DNA of 32,736 bases from Candidatus Woesearchaeota archaeon (lineage in GTDB: Archaea; Nanobdellota; Nanobdellia; Woesearchaeales; UBA525). Both the position numbers and the translations under genes were made by a program. Under the pieces are notes generated by a model. The model was not told where the DNA came from, did no database searches, and saw nothing but the letters and a program-made list of their open reading frames with translations. This document shows positions 18,249 through 26,326 of this stretch, piece after piece; positions within the stretch are counted from its first letter, which is position 1, and the number at the start of each line of letters is the position of its first letter. The stretch lies in contig JAAOYH010000061.1 in assembly GCA_018221245.1 (NCBI GenBank), forward strand, positions 1-32,736, in the 5' to 3' direction.

Positions 18249-20471
18249 TTAGACGGAACTTGTTGGTTCAATAGGCCCTGGTTCAGGGATCGCTACGTCA
18301 CCAGTGGGTTCAATCGGTGGTTGTGGAACGTTTACTTCTTGTTGTTGTTCTAATCCTTCAACTGGAACTTGTTGCTCTGGAGGGAATGCCCCTGCTTGTA
18401 CGTCTATATTAACGTCAGGCTTTGGTTGATTCTCAAGCTCTTCTTCTGCTGCTTCTGCTTCAGCGGGAGCTGATTGAAAGAATACAGGGAACATCTTAAT
18501 CTCCGCTAATGCTTGTAACATTGCAGGATTCTTCTTAGCTTGTTCAACCATCATGCTCTCATGAACGAGTATGTGATCTTTTAAAGTTTGTTGCTGTTTA
18601 ACGGGAGTTTGTTCTTTGAATGAATACTCTTGAACAGCACGCATATGAATATTCCAATGCATGATGTGATCTTCATACTCAGCAGGCATAGACTCACCGG
18701 ACTCATGGATAATCATTTGGTTCTCAGCTTCAGCAGACTTAACAGCAGCAGTAGCCATATCGATGTATTTGTCTGACTGTCCGAACTCAACCATGTCAAT
18801 GACTTGTTCGTTAGTGAACATAGTTGGGAACTCTTTATTAAGATCAATGATTGTTTGGATTCTTGCAGCTTTAGACTGAGGAAGTGAAGAAGAGTTTTGT
18901 ACTCTAATGTCATAAGGCTTAGAGAGGTTATCGGAATCAAAGAAGACAGTCTTCCACTTATCGTTCTTTCCTAATAACCGAATCATTCTTCCATCAGTGA
19001 CGTCGTAGTAATCACCAGCAACAGCGAGTGTCTTAATAGCCACCCCTTTAATGAACTGATTCCACTTTAAGATTTGTTCGTTAAACCGCTCTGACTCTTG
19101 CTCTGCAAGGAATTGTAAAGCGATACCAGACTTAACACCTGCTGGTGTTTGGCCACGAGAGATATCAAAGACACCTGAGATCTGTTGGAAGTCTTGTTTA
19201 ACTAGATCTAGCATCTTAAATAATTCAGGAGATGTAGGGTTAGACTGAACCAACTGGGGTGGCACACCACCTTTGTACTGCACAATGGTGATGTCATTGC
19301 CTAAAGATGTAAGAGATGTGGACCCAGCTGGAACCATCCATTTAGGATGCGAAGTTAGATACTCATTCCTTAAGATCATATTGATGACGTTGTTATAAGT
19401 AGCGGTAAGTTGTTTAACTGTTTCAAAGAAGCTCACTCCATATGTTTGACCTGGTAGATCAATGTCAGTGAATCTTTCGAAAGGAAACTCTCCATGAGAG
19501 AAAGGATGTTCTATGTTTGTAAGGATGACTTCGTTTGTGAATTCAATGAATCGTCCTTGGGGCATTTCAGGAGTCTTCTTATGCCAGAACTCCCAGACAG
19601 CAACTTCATTGATGAGTCCGTTTAGCTCCATGTTCTCGAAGTCATAAACTTGATCTAGGTCATCAGATGTAATCTCTTCAGCTTTATCTGGATACTTAAG
19701 TCTTAGAGCTTCGACACTCATGATCTTACGTCTGAAGACATAATCCACATCATCGAACTGAGTCTTCTTTTGCATGAAGATGTCAGAGCTTAGGACTACT
19801 TCGTATTTAACGTCTCCAACTTTGAGAGGTTCTTTAATGACTACTGGTTTCCCAGTCTCATCCTTTTGAGGTTTCCCGTTAGAATCTAGTAATGGAACTT
19901 TCTCACCGTCTTTAGGAGAATCAGGATGCAGGTCACCTAAACGAGGATCCCAAGTAATCCATAGGTATGACTCACCCATGATCTGAGAGTTCCTAGCTAT
20001 CTCAGGAGTGAGCTTGCCTTCGAACTTCTTGGTGTACCAAATGTGGTCTAGTAAGGCCTTAGTGGCACTAGCAGAGGCTTCATCTTCGAACTCATTGTTA
20101 GTGGGTAAAATAGCAACTGCAGGTTTAAACTTAATGATTCTGCTTACTCTGTTTTGAGTAAGGTCATAGAGGTTATTGACTACGATCTTCTTAACTGATC
20201 TTGATCTGTCTGCAGTTCTGTCTCTGATATCCCGTCTTGTCTCTTGGGACTCAAATTGGATACCTCTGTAAAGGGCTACGTTTCTTCTTACTTGTCTAAG
20301 CCTGTCATCTACTTCAGTAGTAAGGAAGATCTTCTCTCCTCTTAACCAGTCTAAGACTTTCTTTTGATTCTCTTTGTTATCAACACCGATTGACCAGATA
20401 GGTTTAGTGGGACGAGCAAACTCAGTGTCGTCGCTCATGCTGTCAAAAAATTCAGTCCCTTGTCTTGTCAT
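18249..20471 (-). CDS. Portal protein
   Basis: Start refined to ATG 20471 (MTRQGTEFFDSMSDD) with GGGGGAA SD; large helical protein with 'TATYNNVINMILRNEYLTSHPKWMVPAGS', 'DLVKQDFQQISGVFDISRGQTP' typical of podovirus portals. Confidence 0.75.
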   Translation of the reverse strand: MTRQGTEFFDSMSDDTEFARPTKPIWSIGVDNKENQKKVLDWLRGEKIFLTTEVDDRLRQVRRNVALYRGIQFESQETRRDIRDRTADRSRSVKKIVVNNLYDLTQNRVSRIIKFKPAVAILPTNNEFEDEASASATKALLDHIWYTKKFEGKLTPEIARNSQIMGESYLWITWDPRLGDLHPDSPKDGEKVPLLDSNGKPQKDETGKPVVIKEPLKVGDVKYEVVLSSDIFMQKKTQFDDVDYVFRRKIMSVEALRLKYPDKAEEITSDDLDQVYDFENMELNGLINEVAVWEFWHKKTPEMPQGRFIEFTNEVILTNIEHPFSHGEFPFERFTDIDLPGQTYGVSFFETVKQLTATYNNVINMILRNEYLTSHPKWMVPAGSTSLTSLGNDITIVQYKGGVPPQLVQSNPTSPELFKMLDLVKQDFQQISGVFDISRGQTPAGVKSGIALQFLAEQESERFNEQILKWNQFIKGVAIKTLAVAGDYYDVTDGRMIRLLGKNDKWKTVFFDSDNLSKPYDIRVQNSSSLPQSKAARIQTIIDLNKEFPTMFTNEQVIDMVEFGQSDKYIDMATAAVKSAEAENQMIIHESGESMPAEYEDHIMHWNIHMRAVQEYSFKEQTPVKQQQTLKDHILVHESMMVEQAKKNPAMLQALAEIKMFPVFFQSAPAEAEAAEEELENQPKPDVNIDVQAGAFPPEQQVPVEGLEQQQEVNVPQPPIEPTGDVAIPEPGPIEPTSSV

Positions 20472-20489
20472 CCGTTCCCCCAAAGGTCA

Positions 20490-20720
20490 CTAGTTGATAT
20501 TATCGAATAACCTGCTAGTAAGATCTTTTTCTTGCTTCTTAGTGAGCTTTTGAAACTCGTCTTTACTCTTGTCCATAGGATTCAAATAAGTGATTTGATG
20601 CGTTGAGGCCTGCATCGCTTTTAATTCTATCCATAGCTTAACTATCGCTGTGCATAGCAGAATAATCAACAAATATGATAACCCGATTAGGAACATCACA
20701 TTTACAAAGTTAGCAGCCAT
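20490..20720 (-). CDS. Small membrane protein (76 aa)
   Basis: TAATG overlap with terminase stop; MAANFVNVMFLIGLSYLLIILLCTAIVKLWIELKAMQ: one TM segment between terL and portal. Confidence 0.55.
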   Translation of the reverse strand: MAANFVNVMFLIGLSYLLIILLCTAIVKLWIELKAMQASTHQITYLNPMDKSKDEFQKLTKKQEKDLTSRLFDNIN

Positions 20721-22129
20721 TATATCCATTGGTCGTTCTCCCATTGTTCAGGTGCTGTATCTCCTACGTCATCTAACCCAGGAAAGTCATCAGATATTCT
20801 AGATGATCTATAACCTTCATCTTCCTTTTCTTTGTATTCGAAAGAAGGATTGAGTTCGTAATAAGAAGCACCGAGTATGTATCTCAGATCGTCAATTCCA
20901 TGATCGTTTATTTTAGGTATCTTACCAGACTTGTCTTTGTAGTAGTTATCCAGCTCTTTGAAGAGTTGTACACACCTATCTGAGATGACCATATGTCCAC
21001 CAAGGAGTATGTCTTTAATGAGAGATAGACCATGATCCTTCTTGTTATGAGCCTTTGATGTAGGTTGATAATACTCTTGAAAACGATCTAGCATTTCGTT
21101 CTTAAACCAGGTAGCAGCTTCGTCGTATAGCTGCGTCCAGTCTGAGTATGCCCATAATTCGTTTCTCTTCTCAATGATCCTTCGACCTATCTGATCCACA
21201 CTCATCTTTGATTGTTCTGATTCGTAGATCTCATCTAAGATATAGATCTTCTTATCGTAAGGATTAATGGCAGCGAAGATGATTGCGAACGTTGTAGCAG
21301 CAGCGGGATCTGCTCCTAGATACCAATGGAGCTTCTTCATATCTCTTTTAATGTCGTGCATTATATCAGCATGACTCACAACAACATCTTTAGTAAGCAT
21401 TGGGAATATCTTAGATACACCGCCAGGAACGTACTTAGCTTCGTATTCTCTTTCCCATACGTCAGTTTCTCCACGTTGAATGAGAGTTCTCTTTTGTTCG
21501 TCTAACCATCTTCTATCGATGTGTGGGTTTTCATACGAGGCAGCGTGAAAGAATTCTTTATGATCTGCTTCTTTGAATTCATTAGCAACGGTTAGGAATT
21601 GACACTCTCTATCTGGAGGAGTTCCGATAATGATGATGGGACAGTTATGAGCGATCCTGTTTGGTTCGAATGCTTCATAGAACTCAGGTCTAAAGTCTTT
21701 AAACTCATCGAATACGATAAGACCTTTAGGTTTAACTCCTCGGTAAGCATCAACGTTATCTGAACCATCTAGCTTGATGAAGGCACCGTTAGTAAATGTA
21801 ACCCTCATCTCAGTATTGTTAATGGACTTAATCCAATCCTTTGGACCGAACTGTTGAAGTCTGTATGAAGCCCACAAGATCTCTCTTGATTGCTTCATGT
21901 AAGGAGAAAAGTAATAGTTCTCTGAGTCTGGATGAAGGTTAGCGTATCTCCATAGACAATAGGAAACGAGCTCAGTCTTTCCCCAGTTCCTAGCTGCTTG
22001 TACAAAGATCTCCTTACAGTTTCTACTAAAGAGCGCTTGTCCTACTCTTACTTGTCCAGCGTGAGGAGTCCAAGTTTCATGCAGGCCCTTTGTTATCGTT
22101 TGATACTTCTGGAGACTCTTGTTTTGCAT
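20720..22129 (-). CDS. terL: Terminase large subunit
   Basis: 469 aa; Walker A-like 'QAARNWGKTELVSY', Walker B-like 'GLIVFDEFKD', nuclease motif 'WYLGADPAAATTFAIIFAAI', 'HGIDDLRYIL'. Confidence 0.85.
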   Translation of the reverse strand: MQNKSLQKYQTITKGLHETWTPHAGQVRVGQALFSRNCKEIFVQAARNWGKTELVSYCLWRYANLHPDSENYYFSPYMKQSREILWASYRLQQFGPKDWIKSINNTEMRVTFTNGAFIKLDGSDNVDAYRGVKPKGLIVFDEFKDFRPEFYEAFEPNRIAHNCPIIIIGTPPDRECQFLTVANEFKEADHKEFFHAASYENPHIDRRWLDEQKRTLIQRGETDVWEREYEAKYVPGGVSKIFPMLTKDVVVSHADIMHDIKRDMKKLHWYLGADPAAATTFAIIFAAINPYDKKIYILDEIYESEQSKMSVDQIGRRIIEKRNELWAYSDWTQLYDEAATWFKNEMLDRFQEYYQPTSKAHNKKDHGLSLIKDILLGGHMVISDRCVQLFKELDNYYKDKSGKIPKINDHGIDDLRYILGASYYELNPSFEYKEKEDEGYRSSRISDDFPGLDDVGDTAPEQWENDQWI

Positions 22130-22328
22130 AGTTTGGTGCTAACTGTTTAATGACTTCTAAGAGAGTATTTCTTTCAATGAGAGCAACGTTTCTCTCGGTG
22201 AGTAGTTCGTCCATTTTACCCTTTAAAGTAGCTAGTTCTCCACCAAGTTCCATAATCTGGTCATTAGCTTCTTTAAGTTTCTTCCTCAATGAGTCTATCT
22301 CGTCTTGTTTCACTTCTATCTCTTCCAT
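22077..22328 (-). CDS. Small coiled-coil protein between terminase subunits
   Basis: Start refined to MEEIEVKQDEIDSLRKKLKEANDQIMELGGELATLKGKMDELL; overlaps both flanking genes. Confidence 0.5.
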   Translation of the reverse strand: MEEIEVKQDEIDSLRKKLKEANDQIMELGGELATLKGKMDELLTERNVALIERNTLLEVIKQLAPNYAKQESPEVSNDNKGPA

Positions 22329-22770
22329 CTTCTCCCCCTTTGATTTCAATGAATGGATCTTCCATGACTGCCTTTTTAAGTTCTTCAATACTGAACTCAT
22401 TTTTACTGTCTTGTATAATCTCAGTTGGCTTCCCAACATCTAGCCTTTGGATTTTATCGAAGGCACATAGTATATCAGTTAAATCTTTAGCTTCTTTAAG
22501 AGTAAGAGGTTCTACTCTTTCTCCTATCTTCTTTAGGCATTCAATGAGCATTGGAACACCTGATGAGAAGAGGTCAGAGATAGCCATTGTATTCTTATCT
22601 CGAATAGCATTAACGAGAGCGTTTGTTTGAGCAGCTCTTTCTTCTCTCCACTCAACCATCCATCTGTTAACAGAGCGAAAGGTTACTCCAACAGCTGTGT
22701 GTATTTCACCAGCTCCTTTGTACTCAAAGTACATTATCTTGGCTCTTAGTTTTTGTGGGCTATCATCCAT
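22273..22770 (-). CDS. terS: Terminase small subunit-like (HTH)
   Basis: 165 aa; N-terminal HTH-like 'GEIHTAVGVTFRSVNRWMVEWR'; located upstream of terL; TAATG coupling with upstream gene. Confidence 0.55.
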   Translation of the reverse strand: MDDSPQKLRAKIMYFEYKGAGEIHTAVGVTFRSVNRWMVEWREERAAQTNALVNAIRDKNTMAISDLFSSGVPMLIECLKKIGERVEPLTLKEAKDLTDILCAFDKIQRLDVGKPTEIIQDSKNEFSIEELKKAVMEDPFIEIKGGEDGRDRSETRRDRLIEEET

Positions 22771-23069
22771 TAATGAGTAGTATTACCTAAGACTGTTTTT
22801 TTAGATCTACGACTTTGTTTAGTTTTAGGCTTCTTAACTTCCATAGTTGCTTCATGCATTTGAGTGAGATCACCCGCTAATTGAATGAGAGTGTTTACGT
22901 CTAAGTCTTTGATCTGGTTATAGATATCATCGCACACTTTATCCTCAGCTATTTCCAAAGCGATCTCAGCTATTTTAGCAGGAGGGAAGTCAGCGTTATA
23001 AGTCTTTTGCATTCGGGATAATATCTGAATGGTCAATGCTCTAATTTCGTCTTGTGATTTTAACTTCAT
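22770..23069 (-). CDS. Small hypothetical protein
   Basis: 99 aa; first gene of the packaging cluster, divergent to the 386-aa plus ORF. Confidence 0.5.
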   Translation of the reverse strand: MKLKSQDEIRALTIQILSRMQKTYNADFPPAKIAEIALEIAEDKVCDDIYNQIKDLDVNTLIQLAGDLTQMHEATMEVKKPKTKQSRRSKKTVLGNTTH

Positions 23070-23087
23070 AAAGATTAAATTTAACTA

Positions 23088-24248
23088 ATGATTTACTTAA
23101 TTCAAGCTATATCGCATTTCGTGCTTATTCCCGTAAAGGTGATAGGCATCATTATTGTTGCATCATATCATAGGTTTAAGATCAGAATGAACTGGAGGAA
23201 GTATGATGTATCTGCTGGTAAGCCTACTGGATTTAAGCTTAAGCAGTCTTATGTCCATCTCAAGGAACTTTTGTATAACCATGTGTACATCGGTGATTCG
23301 AGGAGTATTAAAGGCTCCTTGTATCTAGCAAGGGCACACGAGCAAAAGCCTGTGTCTGATCATCAATGCTTAAGACACGGAACTGCAATGTGGGCACATC
23401 CTACTCAAGACCTCATTGATGGGATGGTGAATTATATTATCCAAGGAGATTTTAAGCGTGGGTTTAGCAGACTTAATCCACCGTTGTTTGATGACAAGCC
23501 GTGTCCTCCTGCAGTCCCAATGAGTATAGCTTTTGGAATAACGAGTGCAATGAGACAGGGGTTAATCATAAGTGGTCTCTTAAAGAAGAGCTATTTAAAT
23601 GGGGTGGATAAGCTAATAGAGAATGACTTTGAGTTAGCTGATAGTTCATCAAAGTGTCGTCTGATCTCTACAGGCTTTGACGCTATTTATATCTTAAGTC
23701 TTTTACATGTAGCAGATCGATTAAGTGGTGAGAGTAAGTATAGGTCTTACATTGGAAGAATCTTAATTACTCATGGTGCATTACTCATTGCTCCCATTAC
23801 CTACTTCAAGGGTAGGAATTACTATATCGATCATACTGCGATGTTTGGATTATGGACTATGTATCAGTCTACAGACAACGAATGGTTAAGAAGTCTTTAC
23901 GGTAGATCAATGAGGTTTGTGTTTAATCAATCAAAGGTATTTACGAATCCTTACTTCACAGCGTTAATGGATGAATGTGGATTAGTTAGCAGTGAACAAA
24001 GGAGATTAGTTCTTAGTGTTCATAAGAATAGTGATCCAATGAAAGCTATTATGATCCGTCATTGTGATTATCTTAAGACGTATCCATATGACTGGACTAA
24101 TTGTTATGGTGATGAGTTTTGCTTTGATGACTTAAGGGGTAAGCCTTTACCATCACAAAAGGTAATAGGAGAGCATTATTTAAATGCGATTGTACTCGCT
24201 AGGTCTTTGATTAGGCTTCTAGCTTCCGAGCCTCAATTAAAGCGTTAG
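23088..24248 (+). CDS. Membrane-anchored protein of unknown function, opposite strand to late genes
   Basis: 386 aa; N-terminal TM 'MIYLIQAISHFVLIPVKVIGIIIVASYHRF'; helical, aromatic-rich body ('GFDAIYILSLLHVADRLSG', 'NYYIDHTAMFGLWTMYQSTDNEWLRSLYGRSM'). Confidence 0.65.
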   Translation: MIYLIQAISHFVLIPVKVIGIIIVASYHRFKIRMNWRKYDVSAGKPTGFKLKQSYVHLKELLYNHVYIGDSRSIKGSLYLARAHEQKPVSDHQCLRHGTAMWAHPTQDLIDGMVNYIIQGDFKRGFSRLNPPLFDDKPCPPAVPMSIAFGITSAMRQGLIISGLLKKSYLNGVDKLIENDFELADSSSKCRLISTGFDAIYILSLLHVADRLSGESKYRSYIGRILITHGALLIAPITYFKGRNYYIDHTAMFGLWTMYQSTDNEWLRSLYGRSMRFVFNQSKVFTNPYFTALMDECGLVSSEQRRLVLSVHKNSDPMKAIMIRHCDYLKTYPYDWTNCYGDEFCFDDLRGKPLPSQKVIGEHYLNAIVLARSLIRLLASEPQLKR

Positions 24249-24384
24249 CGACAGCTTGTTTCTTATTCTTGAACTTATCACCAGCTGATAACTTAAGACG
24301 TCCTTTAAACTCTTGTAGTACTTTTCCCACCTTAGAACGTTGTAGTAACTTTACTACGTTATTTTTAGATGGATTCGAAGTCAT
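24211..24384 (-). CDS. 57-aa basic protein of the 'KVGKVLxEFKxGxLxSG..KxxxRKQAxAxAL.EA' family (I believe DUF6496)
   Basis: ATG 24384: MTSNPSKNNVVKLLQRSKVGKVLQEFKGRLKLSAGDKFKNKKQAVANALIEARKLEA*. Below the ORF-track cutoff; coupled to the upstream CDS at 24384. Confidence 0.6.
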   Translation of the reverse strand: MTSNPSKNNVVKLLQRSKVGKVLQEFKGRLKLSAGDKFKNKKQAVANALIEARKLEA

Positions 24385-24677
24385 TACTTGAGTTGCTTTA
24401 AAGCTGCGTTAATTTCTGATTTACTGACTGCAGCTCCCGATGACTTCCTTAGTTCATCCATAACGAATAACTTACGTTCTTTAGCGCTAGCTGCTCCACC
24501 AACTTTATCTCTGAACCGTTTAAGAAGAGCGTTCATTTTCTTCTTAGCTGGTCGATCAGCTACTTCTCTTTCTGAAGCACTGATTGCAGCTCCAGACTCT
24601 CCACGTAATCTTTTGTTTTTTGCACGCTTAGATGCCATTTCAGACGCAACCATTGCGGCTTCTTTTGATTTTGCCAT
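24384..24677 (-). CDS. Small basic protein with three internal repeats
   Basis: 97 aa; 'ESGAAISASERE', 'VGGAASAKERK', 'SSGAAVSKSEIN'. Confidence 0.5.
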   Translation of the reverse strand: MAKSKEAAMVASEMASKRAKNKRLRGESGAAISASEREVADRPAKKKMNALLKRFRDKVGGAASAKERKLFVMDELRKSSGAAVSKSEINAALKQLK

Positions 24678-24874
24678 TACTTGTTTGTCACTTTCGGATC
24701 TTTACCTGCTGCATTGTTCTTGTCAAAAGGGTTACGAGACATAGCTTTACCTAGTTCACTTACACCTTTTTTACTTACGTCGATCTTACCGCCACCTTTA
24801 GCATCAGTGATTTTAGATCCTTTACCAGAACCGTATCCGGAAGGAAGTGCTCCTGTATTACTTGATTCAGCCAT
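24677..24874 (-). CDS. Small Gly/Lys-rich protein
   Basis: 65 aa; coupled to downstream gene. Confidence 0.45.
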   Translation of the reverse strand: MAESSNTGALPSGYGSGKGSKITDAKGGGKIDVSKKGVSELGKAMSRNPFDKNNAAGKDPKVTNK

Positions 24875-24906
24875 AATTATTTAATCCCCTTAAAGTGTTT
24901 TAATAA

Positions 24907-25194
24907 TCATACATTGGTTAGTACGAAATCTCCAAGACCCTTCTCTAGCTTGAGAACTTGAGACTCTGATAGGTAGAGATCGTATTCTACTTCGATAGCA
25001 TGGACTACTTCATGAATGAACACGTAGAAGGTTTCTCCGTGAGTGAGTCCTTGTTTGATGTAGATGGTGTGAGTTTCAGGATCCATGAGGCCATGAGTAT
25101 CTGGGAACTGCATCTTCCTTTTAAACTTGAGTGACCACTCGTTATCCCCGATGTGAAAGGTCTTCTTATACTGCCTTGGGGTTGGTAGCTGCAT
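24907..25194 (-). CDS. HExxH putative metallopeptidase-like protein
   Basis: 95 aa; 'ETFYVFIHEVVHAIEVEYDL' zinc-binding HExxH helix. Confidence 0.55.
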   Translation of the reverse strand: MQLPTPRQYKKTFHIGDNEWSLKFKRKMQFPDTHGLMDPETHTIYIKQGLTHGETFYVFIHEVVHAIEVEYDLYLSESQVLKLEKGLGDFVLTNV

Positions 25195-25212
25195 GTCTCA
25201 ATAGTACCATGA

Positions 25213-25614
25213 CTAGCCTTTCCACTCAGCTCGCCTTGGTCTTACGTCTAGATGTACGAAGGTCTTATACTTCCCACGTCCACCCTTATTGATTCCCCAC
25301 TGCTGATCTAGGATCTTAGTTCCTACTTTATGTAGTACTGACGGAGTGAGAACACGACTAACTATGTCAAATGCTTTTCCTTTAACGTGTTGAGAGTTCT
25401 TTACTCCACCAATAGCTTTGTTGTGAGCAGGGCATCTGTAAGCAGAGGTAACGTGGATAGGTGCTCCAGTCTTATCTCTAATGCGCTGTAGTACATTAAT
25501 AGCATCAAGTGAGTAATGGAACTCATCAGGACAGTTTCCACATCTACATGCTAATTCGTTGCTTCTGAAGTTAAGAGAGACTTTGATATCTTTCTTTTTA
25601 CTAAGCTTAATCAG
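25213..25614 (-). CDS. Peptidase M15-family endolysin (VanY / L-Ala-D-Glu peptidase-like), probable CTG start
   Basis: Manual translation: (L/M)IKLSKKKDIKVSLNFRSNELACRCGNCPDEFHYSLDAINVLQRIRDKTGAPIHVTSAYRCPAHNKAIGGVKNSQHVKGKAFDIVSRVLTPSVLHKVGTKILDQQWGINKGGRGKYKTFVHLDVRPRRAEWKG*. Conserved SxYRCPxHN, HxxGxAxD, HLDV. Not in the ORF track. Confidence 0.8.
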   Translation of the reverse strand: MIKLSKKKDIKVSLNFRSNELACRCGNCPDEFHYSLDAINVLQRIRDKTGAPIHVTSAYRCPAHNKAIGGVKNSQHVKGKAFDIVSRVLTPSVLHKVGTKILDQQWGINKGGRGKYKTFVHLDVRPRRAEWKG

Positions 25615-26000
25615 AATCGACCACAGACCTTTGATACTAGAGTACCGATCTTATCTTTAACGTTTTGAGCAGAGCACTGCCATTTAGGTGGGATAGCAGT
25701 AGCTGTAGCAGAATCGATGAGAGTGTTTAGGATAGATCCACAAAGGATTCCCATGTCTAGAGAGGCTTTGAGAGAGACGGATGAGCAGACCTTTAGTTTC
25801 TCACTCAAGATAATTTTCATATCAGCCACGATCATCTCAGGAGCTTCACATTGTAGTTCTTGAGCAACAGCTCCTCCAGCTTTCCAAAGCATAGAGTGAG
25901 CTATTGGACAGAGGATAGATTCACCTATTGAAGGTTTCTTAGCATCTTCAGAACAACCGGCGATTAAGAGTAGTAGTGGAATAAGAATAAGTTTTTTCAT
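25611..26000 (-). CDS. Lipoprotein next to the endolysin (lysis-associated?)
   Basis: Start refined to MKKLILIPLLLLIAGCSEDAKKPS: signal peptide with lipobox LIAGC; several Cys; CTGA overlap with endolysin. Confidence 0.6.
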   Translation of the reverse strand: MKKLILIPLLLLIAGCSEDAKKPSIGESILCPIAHSMLWKAGGAVAQELQCEAPEMIVADMKIILSEKLKVCSSVSLKASLDMGILCGSILNTLIDSATATAIPPKWQCSAQNVKDKIGTLVSKVCGRF

Positions 26001-26110
26001 TATTGAAACATCTCGGTGATTTAGCGTCTTGTCAACTATAACGCACCACATAGACTCCTAGAGACACTTGATTGTTTAGGTTTGTCGTTATTATTATAGC
26101 CCACTGCAGC

Positions 26111-26162
26111 TGTGTCTTTTATAACACGCGTTATTAATTGACATGTGTTGTTTATAACACGC
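26111..26162. promoter_or_regulatory. Two 19-bp direct repeats in the divergent control region
   Basis: TGTGTCTTTTATAACACGC (26111-26129) and TGTGTTGTTTATAACACGC (26144-26162), 2 mismatches, 33-bp offset; each contains extended -10-like TGTTATAAA on the minus strand; perfect TTGACA at 26138-26143 on plus. Confidence 0.5.
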
Positions 26163-26197
26163 AACATAGCCTAGTGTGTCTGTGTTTGATTAGAGTT

Positions 26198-26236
26198 GGA
26201 GAGAAAAGGATATGCGCCGTGTTGCTTTATCTCTCC
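26198..26236. promoter_or_regulatory. Hairpin in the divergent region
   Basis: GGAGAGAAAAG (26198-26208) pairs with CTTTATCTCTCC (26225-26236), one bulge, 16-nt loop. Confidence 0.4.
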
Positions 26237-26291
26237 ATGTGTTTATTGCTTAAATCATGATTATGGCAATACCAGTACTTGAGTGTTTAAC

Positions 26292-26320
26292 TTGACTATT
26301 ATGACTAAGTAAGTCATACT
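26292..26320 (+). promoter_or_regulatory. Candidate early promoter with embedded palindrome
   Basis: TTGACT (26292-26297) - 17 nt - CATACT (26315-26320); palindrome TATGACT-AAGTA-AGTCATA (26300-26318) fills the spacer; ATG at 26327. Confidence 0.4.
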
Positions 26321-26326
26321 TGTTAT

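Noticed and set aside
22289-22630. Plus 113-aa and 22150..22443 plus ORFs opposite terS/coiled-coil
   Set aside because: Antisense shadows with Ser/Leu-rich composition; no support.
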